A stretch of 64,000 bases of DNA, from positions 62,001 through 126,000 of the forward strand of contig NZ_NWUW01000001.1 of NCBI RefSeq assembly GCF_002746455.1, written 5' to 3'. The position numbers and the translations under genes are program-made. The notes beneath the pieces are model-generated. The model was not told the DNA's origin. It saw nothing but the letters and a program-made list of their open reading frames with translations, and ran no database searches. The stretch's first letter is position 1. Each line of letters starts with the position of its first letter. This DNA comes from Bacillus fungorum (GTDB lineage: Bacteria > Bacillota > Bacilli > Bacillales > Bacillaceae_G). This document shows positions 55,151 through 63,323 of the stretch, in pieces.

Positions 55151-56314
55151 CTATGCATTTACAGGTTCTTCTACATAAGAAAGGGCATTTTCAAAATCGG
55201 ATATTAAATCGTCAACATTTTCAAGGCCGACTGATAATCGAAGTAATGAATTAGAAATACCTCTCTCATCACGAGCTTCTTGCGATAGTGCTGCATGGGA
55301 CATTTTAGCTGGATAGGAAAGAATCGATTCGACAGCTCCTAAACTAACGGCAAAGACAGGTAATTTTATTTTTGATAAAAATTGGCGGAGTGCGTCTTCT
55401 GATTGTAAAGTGAAAGATAGGACAGCTCCGGCTGATGTAGCTTGAGATTGTTGAATATCAAATCCAAGATGTGTTTGTAAACCAGGATAATAGACATTTT
55501 GAACTTTAGCGTGCTCTTGTAAATAGTGTGCAATTTTATTGGCATTAGCCGCTGAATGCTCAAGACGTACATGCAATGTTTTTAGGCCGCGAAGCACAAG
55601 AGAACAATCTTGAGGACCTAAAATAGCGCCGAATGCATTTTGTAAAAATCCAAGTTTTTGAGCGAGTTCGGCATCTTTTACAACAGCTAATCCGGCAGTA
55701 ACATCACTATGACCGGCAATGAATTTTGTGGCACTATGAAGAACGACATCGGCGCCAAGATCAAGCGGTTTCTGGAATAGTGGTGTCAAAAATGTATTAT
55801 CAACAAAAGTAAGGGCATTAATAGATTTTGCAAGTTTAGAAACAGCACGAATATCTGTCACTTTCAAAAGTGGATTAGAAGGTGTTTCCACATAAAAGAG
55901 TTTTGTATTTGGCTTAATGTTCTGCTTTATTTCTTCTAAATTGGTCATATCAACAAATGTATGTGAAACACCGTAACGGGAGAGAACTTCAGTTATAATT
56001 CGATAAGTGCCTCCGTATACGTCTTCTGAGATGAGTACGTGATCACCTTGTGAAAGAAGGAGGAATGCAGTAGAAATCGCTGCAATTCCTGATGCAAAGG
56101 CAAATCCTTTTGTTCCGCCTTCTAATAAAGCAATGATATCTTCAAGAGCTTCACGTGTTGGATTACCAGATCTGCTATAGTCATATTTCCCGAACGTATC
56201 TACATCAAATTGGTGAAATGTTGATGTGTTATAGATGGGAACGTTAACAGCTCCTGTTTGCGAGTCATGTTTATATTGGTTGTGCAGTAAGAGTGTATCT
56301 ATAGAATAACTCAT
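55151..56314 (-). CDS. metC: Cystathionine beta-lyase MetC
   Basis: MetC cleaves cystathionine to homocysteine. The 387-residue PLP enzyme has the Cys/Met-metabolism fold: SGNPTRE, the SGIAAIS cofactor loop, TLVDNT-type VDNTFLTP and Schiff-base Lys197 in SATKFIAGHSD. The ATG overlaps the metI stop by 4 bases, so both are translated from one messenger that begins with a SAM riboswitch. It resembles B. subtilis MetC (YjcJ). The split between MetC and MetI roles is inferred from operon order and family resemblance. Confidence 0.9.
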   Translation of the reverse strand: MSYSIDTLLLHNQYKHDSQTGAVNVPIYNTSTFHQFDVDTFGKYDYSRSGNPTREALEDIIALLEGGTKGFAFASGIAAISTAFLLLSQGDHVLISEDVYGGTYRIITEVLSRYGVSHTFVDMTNLEEIKQNIKPNTKLFYVETPSNPLLKVTDIRAVSKLAKSINALTFVDNTFLTPLFQKPLDLGADVVLHSATKFIAGHSDVTAGLAVVKDAELAQKLGFLQNAFGAILGPQDCSLVLRGLKTLHVRLEHSAANANKIAHYLQEHAKVQNVYYPGLQTHLGFDIQQSQATSAGAVLSFTLQSEDALRQFLSKIKLPVFAVSLGAVESILSYPAKMSHAALSQEARDERGISNSLLRLSVGLENVDDLISDFENALSYVEEPVNA

Positions 56315-57423
56315 ATTCTTACACCTTCTTTTACAAGTTTAATAGCTTGCTGTAAGTCTTGAATTAAATCGTTACTATTTTCAATGCCAACGGAAAATCG
56401 AAGAAGACGATTGCATACACCGTTTGCTGTTCTGATTTCTTCAGGAATATCAGCGTGTGTTTGCGTTGCTGGATATGTCATTAAACTTTCAACACCACCG
56501 AGACTTTCAGCAAATGTAATTAAGGATAAAGATTGTAAGAATGGATTAATCCATGTCTCATCTTTAAGACGAAATGAGATCATGCCGCCTCTTCCTGGAT
56601 AAAATACATCTGTTACCCCGTCTTCATCATTTAAATAAGCAACAACTGCTTTTGCATTTTCTTCATGTTGTCTCATACGAAGAGCTAACGTTTTCATGCC
56701 ACGAATTAATAACCATGAGTCAAATGGGCTTAAGACTGCACCTGATGCGTTATGATAATGAGCGATCTCCTCACAAAGTTCCTTTCCTTTTGCAACGACA
56801 AGTCCGCTTAGTACATCGTTATGCCCACCTAAATATTTCGTTGCACTATGCAGCACAATGTCAGCACCTTCTGTTAATGGCTGCTGTATATAAGGCGTGT
56901 AGAATGTATTGTCTACGATAAGTAGTAGTCCGTGTCTTTTCGCTACTGTTGCGACAGCGGCAATATCAGTAACTTGCATTAATGGATTAGTCGGAGTTTC
57001 TATGAAAATAGCCTTCGTTTCAGTTGTGATAGCTTGCTCAATTTGTTTAATAGATTGTGTATTTACGTATTTACATCGAACATTCCATTTTTTTTCGTGC
57101 TCAGAAAATAATCGATATGTTCCCCCGTATAAATCTTCAGATACAATAAGTTCGTCCCCGGAACGGAATAATGAGAGGACGAGGAGAACAGCTGCCATCC
57201 CAGAACTACAGGCATAACCTTGTTCACCGTATTCTAAGTCTGCGATTGCCTGTTCTAAAAGACCGCGAGTTGGATTGCCAGTTCGTGAATAGTCAAATCC
57301 AGTAGATTTACCAATTCCTTCATGACGATAAGCAGTTGAGAAATAAACAGGCGGATTAACAGTTCCTGTTGTAGTTTCGCTCCGATTCCCGATTTGTGCT
57401 AGTTTTGTTTCGATAGTTGACAT
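56311..57423 (-). CDS. metI: Cystathionine gamma-synthase / O-acylhomoserine sulfhydrylase MetI
   Basis: MetI joins an O-acylated homoserine to cysteine (or sulfide) in methionine synthesis. The 370-residue PLP enzyme has SRTGNPTRG, CSSGMAAVLL, VDNTFYTPY and Schiff-base Lys196 in SATKYLGGHNDV. AAAGGAGG precedes the ATG at 57423. Its leader contains the minus-strand S-box and a short bcr1-like repeat. It is the first gene of metI-metC. Acyl donor cannot be settled from sequence. Confidence 0.92.
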   Translation of the reverse strand: MSTIETKLAQIGNRSETTTGTVNPPVYFSTAYRHEGIGKSTGFDYSRTGNPTRGLLEQAIADLEYGEQGYACSSGMAAVLLVLSLFRSGDELIVSEDLYGGTYRLFSEHEKKWNVRCKYVNTQSIKQIEQAITTETKAIFIETPTNPLMQVTDIAAVATVAKRHGLLLIVDNTFYTPYIQQPLTEGADIVLHSATKYLGGHNDVLSGLVVAKGKELCEEIAHYHNASGAVLSPFDSWLLIRGMKTLALRMRQHEENAKAVVAYLNDEDGVTDVFYPGRGGMISFRLKDETWINPFLQSLSLITFAESLGGVESLMTYPATQTHADIPEEIRTANGVCNRLLRFSVGIENSNDLIQDLQQAIKLVKEGVRI

Positions 57424-57467
57424 GTAAAAATTCCTCCTTTTTAAATTAACAATTAAGTGAATATAAA

Positions 57468-57526
57468 GTGAAACTTGAATCAGTAGGGGATCATCCTCCG
57501 CTGATTATCAGCTCTCACCGATCGAG
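57468..57526 (+). mobile_element. Short bcr1-like repeat, 59 bp, in the metI leader
   Basis: The element GTGAAACTTGAATCAG...CACCGATCGAG is bounded by ATAAA at 57463-57467 and 57527-57531. It shares both ends with the 84-bp copy at 8730. It lies between the S-box terminator and the metI ribosome-binding site, antisense to the metI messenger. Confidence 0.75.
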
Positions 57527-57532
57527 ATAAAA

Positions 57533-57561
57533 TAAAAAAAGCCTTCTAAGAAGAAGGCTTT
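57533..57561 (-). terminator. S-box terminator of metI-metC
   Basis: AAAGCCTTCT (57538-57547) pairs with AGAAGGCTTT (57552-57561); on the minus strand a T run follows. It forms the OFF state of the riboswitch. Confidence 0.9.
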
Positions 57562-57577
57562 CGGTTTGAATAGAGTC

Positions 57578-57690
57578 TTCTTCTCATCTGTCAAATCTTT
57601 TACAATTTGCTGGAATTAGCACCTTATTAACAAATGTTAATGGTTGCTGAGGCGTCATAGGGCCAGTCCCTCTACCTCTCTAGATAAGAA
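57578..57690 (-). promoter_or_regulatory. SAM-I (S-box) riboswitch upstream of metI
   Basis: Read on the minus strand: CTTATCTAGAGAGGTAGAGG, GACTGGCCC, ATGACGCC, CAGCAACC, GGTGCTAATTCC and GACAGATGAGAAG, the conserved S-box sequence blocks, closing in a P1 helix. The intrinsic terminator follows. SAM binding should stop transcription of metI-metC. Confidence 0.93.
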
Positions 57691-57719
57691 TGTTCGTATG
57701 AAATTTTATTATGTTTTTA

Positions 57720-57749
57720 ACTTTACACCAAAAGATAATCGAATTGCAA
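57720..57749 (-). promoter_or_regulatory. Possible metI promoter
   Basis: On the minus strand TTGCAA (57749-57744), 18 bases, TAAAGT (57725-57720), about 30 bases before the S-box. Confidence 0.45.
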
Positions 57750-57787
57750 CTTTATTTTGAAAATTTTTTATTTTTACGCAAGTGTCA

Positions 57788-57816
57788 TTGACTTTTGTAT
57801 TTGTGCGTGCTAAATT
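57788..57816 (+). promoter_or_regulatory. Promoter of yitJ-metH
   Basis: TTGACT (57788-57793), 17 bases, TAAATT (57811-57816), ahead of the plus-strand S-box. Confidence 0.6.
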
Positions 57817-57894
57817 TATTAAAAAAATTAACAAACATTGCTAAAAGGGGAACGCATTTCCTTTTAGCTACATAAATAAAATAATAAAGACAAA

Positions 57895-58004
57895 CTCTTA
57901 TTGAGAGCGGTGGAGGGAAAGGCCCTGTGAAACCCGGCAACCTTTAAACGAAATGTTTGAAACGGTGCTAATACCTGCAAAACGAATGTTTTGCATAATA
58001 AGAG
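57895..58004 (+). promoter_or_regulatory. SAM-I (S-box) riboswitch upstream of yitJ-metH
   Basis: CTCTTATT (57895-57902) closes P1 with AATAAGAG (57997-58004). The conserved blocks GAGAGCGGTGGAGGGA, GGCCC, TGAAACCCGGCAACC and GGTGCTAATACCTGC are present. The 3' P1 strand AAGAGG can alternatively pair with CCTCTT of the terminator, giving the antiterminator. Confidence 0.95.
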
Positions 58005-58019
58005 GAGGAACGATTATGT

Positions 58020-58049
58020 CCCCCTCTTCAAAGTGAAGAGGGGGTTTTT
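58020..58049 (+). terminator. S-box terminator of yitJ-metH
   Basis: CCCCCTCTTCA (58020-58030) pairs perfectly with TGAAGAGGGGG (58034-58044), loop AAG, then T5. Confidence 0.95.
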
Positions 58050-58074
58050 ATATTGATAGAAATGAGGGAGATTT

Positions 58075-59907
58075 GTGAAATTACTAGATTTATTATCAAA
58101 AGGAATTGTAATAGGTGATGGTGCGGTTGGGACGTTATTACATTCACATGGTTTGCAAAGTAGTTTTGAAGAATTGAATATCTCTGATCCAGATCTAATT
58201 ATATCGATTCATAAGCAATATGTAGCTGCTGGGGCAGATGTGATTCAAACAAATACGTACGGAGCAAATGAAGCGAAATTACGTATGTATGGCTTAGAAA
58301 ACCAAGTTAATGAAATTAATAGAGCGGCAGTAAAATTGGCGAAAGCATCTGTTACAGACAAAAATGCAATTTTAGGAACAATTGGTGGTATGAAACATAT
58401 CGGAGCTGTTACGACAACTGATATGGAGCGAGAATTTATGTTACTGGAACAGGCAAGTGCATTACTAGAAGAACAGGTTGATGGACTACTATTAGAGACT
58501 TTCTATGATGAATTTGAATTACTTCATGCTGTTAAGGTGTTACGAAAACAAACGAATATTCCAATTGTAGCCCAATTAGCGTTACATGAAGCAGGTACGA
58601 CTCAAAATGGAAATGATGTAAATGAAATATTAAAACAGCTTTTAGATTATGGTGCAAATGTCGTTGGATTGAACTGCCAACTAGGACCACTTCATATGAC
58701 GGAAGCTTTTAAAATGATATCGATTCCGCAAAACGGCTACTTGTCAGCATATCCAAATGCAGGTCTCCCGAATTATGTAGAGGGACGTTACGTATATGAG
58801 GGAAGTCCGGCTTATTTCGAAGCAATGACGCCAAAATTTATTGAGCAAGGTATTCGGTTGTTGGGAGGTTGTTGTGGTACGACTCCAGAACATATTGAAA
58901 GTATGAAACGTGCTACCCTAAATGTTACGCCTGTAATAGAAAAGGACACGATTCAAAGACCGAAAGTAGTTCATACACACGAGAAACGTTCGAAAGCTCA
59001 CATCACTCTAGCAGAGAAAGCAAAGAAACAAACGACAGTTGTAGTGGAACTAGATCCACCGAAAACGTTAGATACACAGCGTTTTTTTGAAGGAGCACGA
59101 GCATTGAAAAGAGCTGGGGCAGATGCTATTACTCTAGCAGATAATTCATTGGCATCGCCTCGTGTCTCGAATATGGCAATGGGGGCATTATTAACGAAGC
59201 ACGATATTCCGGTATTGACGCATTTAACGTGTAGAGACCATAACGTCATCGGACTACAATCTCACCTGCTAGGCTTATCAGCGTTAGGTATGGAAGAAGT
59301 GTTAGCTTTAACTGGTGATCCAGCACGCGTCGGTGATTTTCCAGGTGCCACTTCTGTATATGATTTGTCCTCTATTGAGCTCATTAAAATGATTAAAGAA
59401 ATGAACGATGGGCGCTCCATTTTAGGAAAATCAATAGGTCCAGCAACAAGGTTTTCAGTGGGAGGTGCGTTTAATCCACATGTAAGACATTTAAAAGCAG
59501 CGGTTAAGCGAATGGAGCGGAAAATAGATGCTGGAGCGGAATATTTCTTAACTCAGCCAATTTACGATATCGCGTTAATTGAAGAAGTGTATGAAGCGAC
59601 AAAGCATTTGGAACAACCTATTTTTATTGGGATTATGCCATTAATAAGTAAACGTAATGCTGATTTTCTTCATTTTGAGGTGCCAGGTATTACTCTTCCT
59701 GAAGAAGTCAGAGAGAGAATGGACGGACACGAAACGAAAGAGGCGGCTATTGAAGAAGGAATTCGTATTTCACAAGAATTGATCGATGCGGCGATGAAAT
59801 ATTTTAACGGCATTTATCTTATTACACCGTTTCTAAAATATGAAATTACAGAACACCTTGTTAAATATGTGAGAGAAAAGCAAGAAGTGAAAGAAGGTAT
59901 TAACTAA
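58075..59907 (+). CDS. yitJ: Bifunctional homocysteine S-methyltransferase / 5,10-methylene-THF reductase (YitJ-like)
   Basis: The 610-residue protein fuses a homocysteine methyltransferase domain (about 1-290; GDGAVGTLL, GLNCQLGP, zinc Cys pair in LLGGCCGTTPEH) with a methylene-THF reductase domain (about 320-605; VVELDPPKTLD, HLTCRDHN, FLTQPIYD). It provides methyl groups for methionine, feeding metH next to it. The start is GTG (58075), with GAGGGAG upstream. It overlaps metH by one base. The B. subtilis homologue is likewise preceded by an S-box. Confidence 0.93.
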   Translation: MKLLDLLSKGIVIGDGAVGTLLHSHGLQSSFEELNISDPDLIISIHKQYVAAGADVIQTNTYGANEAKLRMYGLENQVNEINRAAVKLAKASVTDKNAILGTIGGMKHIGAVTTTDMEREFMLLEQASALLEEQVDGLLLETFYDEFELLHAVKVLRKQTNIPIVAQLALHEAGTTQNGNDVNEILKQLLDYGANVVGLNCQLGPLHMTEAFKMISIPQNGYLSAYPNAGLPNYVEGRYVYEGSPAYFEAMTPKFIEQGIRLLGGCCGTTPEHIESMKRATLNVTPVIEKDTIQRPKVVHTHEKRSKAHITLAEKAKKQTTVVVELDPPKTLDTQRFFEGARALKRAGADAITLADNSLASPRVSNMAMGALLTKHDIPVLTHLTCRDHNVIGLQSHLLGLSALGMEEVLALTGDPARVGDFPGATSVYDLSSIELIKMIKEMNDGRSILGKSIGPATRFSVGGAFNPHVRHLKAAVKRMERKIDAGAEYFLTQPIYDIALIEEVYEATKHLEQPIFIGIMPLISKRNADFLHFEVPGITLPEEVRERMDGHETKEAAIEEGIRISQELIDAAMKYFNGIYLITPFLKYEITEHLVKYVREKQEVKEGIN

Positions 59908-62900
59908 TGAAATGTATAGAAGAAAAATTACAAAATAACATCTTAATATTAGACGGTGCAATGGGAACGATGATCCAGCAAGAGGACTTAGCTGCGGAAG
60001 ATTTCGGAGGAGAAGAGTACGAAGGCTGTAATGAATATTTAGTAGAAACAAGGCCTGATGTCATTTTAAAGATTCATAAGGCTTATATTGAAGCTGGAGC
60101 AGATATTATTGAAACAAATACATTTGGGGCGACAAATATTGTATTAAGTGATTATGAGTTGTCTCATTTAGATGAGGAACTAAATGAGAAGGCAGCACGC
60201 TTAGCAAAGCAAGCGGTCAAAGAAAGCGGGAAGGAAGTATATGTTGCGGGAGCAATGGGACCGACAACGAAAGCGATTAGTGTTACTGGTGGTGTGGCGT
60301 TTGAAGAATTAATTGAAGCCTATACACGGCAGACAAGAGGATTGTTGAAGGGAGAAGTTGATGTATTACTGGTTGAGACGAGTCAAGATATGCGTAACGT
60401 GAAGGCTGCTTATATTGGAATTCAAGCAGCTTTTGACGAACTAAATAAAATTGTACCTATCATGATTTCAGGAACGATTGAACCGATGGGAACGACTCTG
60501 GCTGGACAAACAATTGAGGCTTTTTATTTATCAGTAGAACATATGAAGCCATTATCTGTTGGATTAAACTGTGCGACTGGTCCGGAGTTTATGAGAGACC
60601 ATATTCGTTCATTATCTGATTTGTCGGAGTGTTACATTTCCTGTTATCCAAATGCAGGTCTTCCTGATGAAGATGGACATTATCATGAATCTCCATCTTC
60701 TCTCGCCGAAAAAGTGAAGCGATTTGCTGAAGAAGGATGGGTAAATATTATCGGTGGTTGTTGTGGTACAACACCAGAACATATAAAAGCAATGAAGTCC
60801 GCATTAGCGTCTCTTAAGCCGCGTGAACACAAAGAAAGAGAGGGGCATGGAGTTAGTGGATTAGAGGCATTGCAATATGATGATTCAATGAGACCGTTAT
60901 TTGTTGGCGAAAGAACAAATGTTATTGGATCACGTAAATTTAAACGATTAATAGCAGAAGGGAAATTTGAAGAGGCTGCTGAAGTAGCAAGAGCGCAAGT
61001 GAAGAAAAATGCTCATATTATTGATATTTGTATGGCAGATCCTGATCGCGATGAAATAGAAGATATGGAAAACTTCTTAGCAGAAGTTACGAAAGTGCTA
61101 AAAGTACCGATTATGATTGATTCAACAGATGAACATGTGATGGAGCGAGCTCTTACTTATATTCAAGGAAAAGCTGTTATTAATTCAATTAATTTAGAAG
61201 ATGGTGAAGAACGATTTAAAAAAGTGACACCGCTTCTTCAGAAATATGGTGCCGCTATTGTTGTAGGAACAATTGATGAAGACGGTATGGCAGTAAGTGC
61301 GGAAAGAAAACTCGAAATTGCGAAAAGAAGTTATGAGTTATTGACGACGAAATATGGTATACGCCCGTCAGATATTATTTTTGATGCACTTGTATTTCCA
61401 GTAGGTACAGGCGATGAAGAATATATTGGCTCGGCGGCAGCAACGATAGAAGGGATTCGCCTTATTAAAGAAGCATTACCAGAGTGTTTAACGATTTTAG
61501 GTGTAAGTAACATATCATTTGGTTTACCACCAGCTGGGCGCGAAGTATTAAATTCCGTCTTTTTATATCATGCAACGAAAGCAGGATTAGATTACGCGAT
61601 TGTGAATACGGAAAAATTAGAACGGTATGCATCAATTCCTGAAGAAGAAAAGCGTCGTGCAGATGCATTGCTTTTTGAAACGACGCAAGAGACGTTGGAA
61701 GAATTCACAAATTTTTATCGCGCGGCAAAAAAGAAAGATGTCGTTATCCAAGAAACATTAACGCTTGATGAAAGGCTAGCAAATTACATTGTAGAAGGTA
61801 CGAAGCAAGGGTTACAAGAAGATTTAAGCCTCGCACTTACAGAAGGAAGAAAACCTTTGGATCTTATTAATGGCCCACTTATGACAGGAATGGATGAGGT
61901 AGGACGATTATTTAATAATAATGAGCTTATCGTGGCTGAAGTATTGCAAAGTGCGGAAAGTATGAAGGCTGCAGTAAGTTATTTAGAGCCACATATGGAA
62001 TCTAGCGATAGTGCGAAAAAAGGGAAAGTATTATTAGCAACTGTTAAAGGTGACGTACATGATATTGGGAAAAATCTCGTTGAAATTATTTTATCGAATA
62101 ACGGATATGAGATTATTAATTTAGGGATCAATGTTCGCTCGGATCGAATTGTTCAAGAAGTACAAGAAAAGAAGCCTGACATTATAGGCCTGTCTGGTTT
62201 ATTAGTAAAATCAGCACAACAAATGGTAACGACTGCTGAAGATTTAAAAGCGGCGGATATTGATATTCCAATCGTTGTAGGCGGGGCAGCGTTAACGAGA
62301 AAGTTTACAGATAATCGTATTTCGCCATCCTATAAAGGACTCGTATGTTATGCAAGTGATGCGATGACCGGGCTTGATATTATTAATAAGCTTCAAAAAG
62401 AAGAAGAGCGTGAGAAGATGAAGCAGGATAAAAAAGAACGTCATCTTCATATCGTAACAAAAGAAGAGAAGAAAGTAGAAATTCCAGCAGTAATTGAGCC
62501 ATTACAAAAATCAGAGGTTATGGTTCCGGATTCAACAAAACGAATTGTATTACGAGATGTTCCTGTTTCACATCTCGCACCGTTTCTAAATAGACAAATG
62601 CTACTTGGACATCATCTTGGATTAAAAGGAAGTGTGAAGAAACATTTGCAAGAGGGAGATAAAAGAGCACATGAATTAAATGATTTAATAGACGAATTAT
62701 TGCAGGAAGGACAATCTTGGTTAAAACCGAAAGCAGTGTATCAATTTTTCCCAGCGCAAAGCGACGGACAACATATTGTAATATATGATCCAGAAGATCA
62801 TACGCGTGTTATAGAGCGTTTCACATTCCCGAGACAAGGAAAAGCACCCTATCGTACTTTAGGTGATTATTTACGACCACTTGGAGATGAAATGGACTAT

Positions 62901-63305
62901 GTTGCTTTCCTATCTGTTACTGTTGGGGAAGGCGTTCGGGACATTGCTGAAGAGTGGAAGGCGAAAGGTGATTATTTACGCAGTCATGCCATTCAATCGT
63001 TAGCGCTTGAATTAGCAGAAGGACTTGCTGAAAAAACACATATGCTCATTCGTGATCGCTGGGGCATTCCAGATTCACCTGAACTGACGATGGAAGAACG
63101 TTTCCGCACGAAATATAGAGGGATACGCGTGTCATTTGGTTATCCAGCATGTCCAGAACTTGCAGATCAAGAAAAGCTATTTCGCTTAATTCATCCAGAG
63201 GAAATAGGTATTTCATTAACGGAAGGGTTTATGATGGAGCCAGAAGCGTCTGTAACGGCTATGGTATTTTCTCACCCCGAGGCAAGATATTTTAGTGTAT
63301 TATAG
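59907..63305 (+). CDS. metH: Cobalamin-dependent methionine synthase MetH
   Basis: MetH transfers methyl from methyl-THF through cobalamin to homocysteine. The 1132-residue protein has all four modules: homocysteine domain (1-310, zinc Cys pair in IIGGCCGTTPEH), pterin domain (about 330-600, NVIGSRKF), B12 domain (about 640-830, with the cobalamin ligand motif GDVHDIGKN) and the C-terminal SAM-reactivation domain (RGIRVSFGYPACPELADQ). ATG overlaps the yitJ stop (TAATG), so they are translationally coupled behind the S-box. B. subtilis lacks metH. Confidence 0.95.
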   Translation: MKCIEEKLQNNILILDGAMGTMIQQEDLAAEDFGGEEYEGCNEYLVETRPDVILKIHKAYIEAGADIIETNTFGATNIVLSDYELSHLDEELNEKAARLAKQAVKESGKEVYVAGAMGPTTKAISVTGGVAFEELIEAYTRQTRGLLKGEVDVLLVETSQDMRNVKAAYIGIQAAFDELNKIVPIMISGTIEPMGTTLAGQTIEAFYLSVEHMKPLSVGLNCATGPEFMRDHIRSLSDLSECYISCYPNAGLPDEDGHYHESPSSLAEKVKRFAEEGWVNIIGGCCGTTPEHIKAMKSALASLKPREHKEREGHGVSGLEALQYDDSMRPLFVGERTNVIGSRKFKRLIAEGKFEEAAEVARAQVKKNAHIIDICMADPDRDEIEDMENFLAEVTKVLKVPIMIDSTDEHVMERALTYIQGKAVINSINLEDGEERFKKVTPLLQKYGAAIVVGTIDEDGMAVSAERKLEIAKRSYELLTTKYGIRPSDIIFDALVFPVGTGDEEYIGSAAATIEGIRLIKEALPECLTILGVSNISFGLPPAGREVLNSVFLYHATKAGLDYAIVNTEKLERYASIPEEEKRRADALLFETTQETLEEFTNFYRAAKKKDVVIQETLTLDERLANYIVEGTKQGLQEDLSLALTEGRKPLDLINGPLMTGMDEVGRLFNNNELIVAEVLQSAESMKAAVSYLEPHMESSDSAKKGKVLLATVKGDVHDIGKNLVEIILSNNGYEIINLGINVRSDRIVQEVQEKKPDIIGLSGLLVKSAQQMVTTAEDLKAADIDIPIVVGGAALTRKFTDNRISPSYKGLVCYASDAMTGLDIINKLQKEEEREKMKQDKKERHLHIVTKEEKKVEIPAVIEPLQKSEVMVPDSTKRIVLRDVPVSHLAPFLNRQMLLGHHLGLKGSVKKHLQEGDKRAHELNDLIDELLQEGQSWLKPKAVYQFFPAQSDGQHIVIYDPEDHTRVIERFTFPRQGKAPYRTLGDYLRPLGDEMDYVAFLSVTVGEGVRDIAEEWKAKGDYLRSHAIQSLALELAEGLAEKTHMLIRDRWGIPDSPELTMEERFRTKYRGIRVSFGYPACPELADQEKLFRLIHPEEIGISLTEGFMMEPEASVTAMVFSHPEARYFSVL

Positions 63306-63323
63306 TCTAGAAGGGGGAGACGT

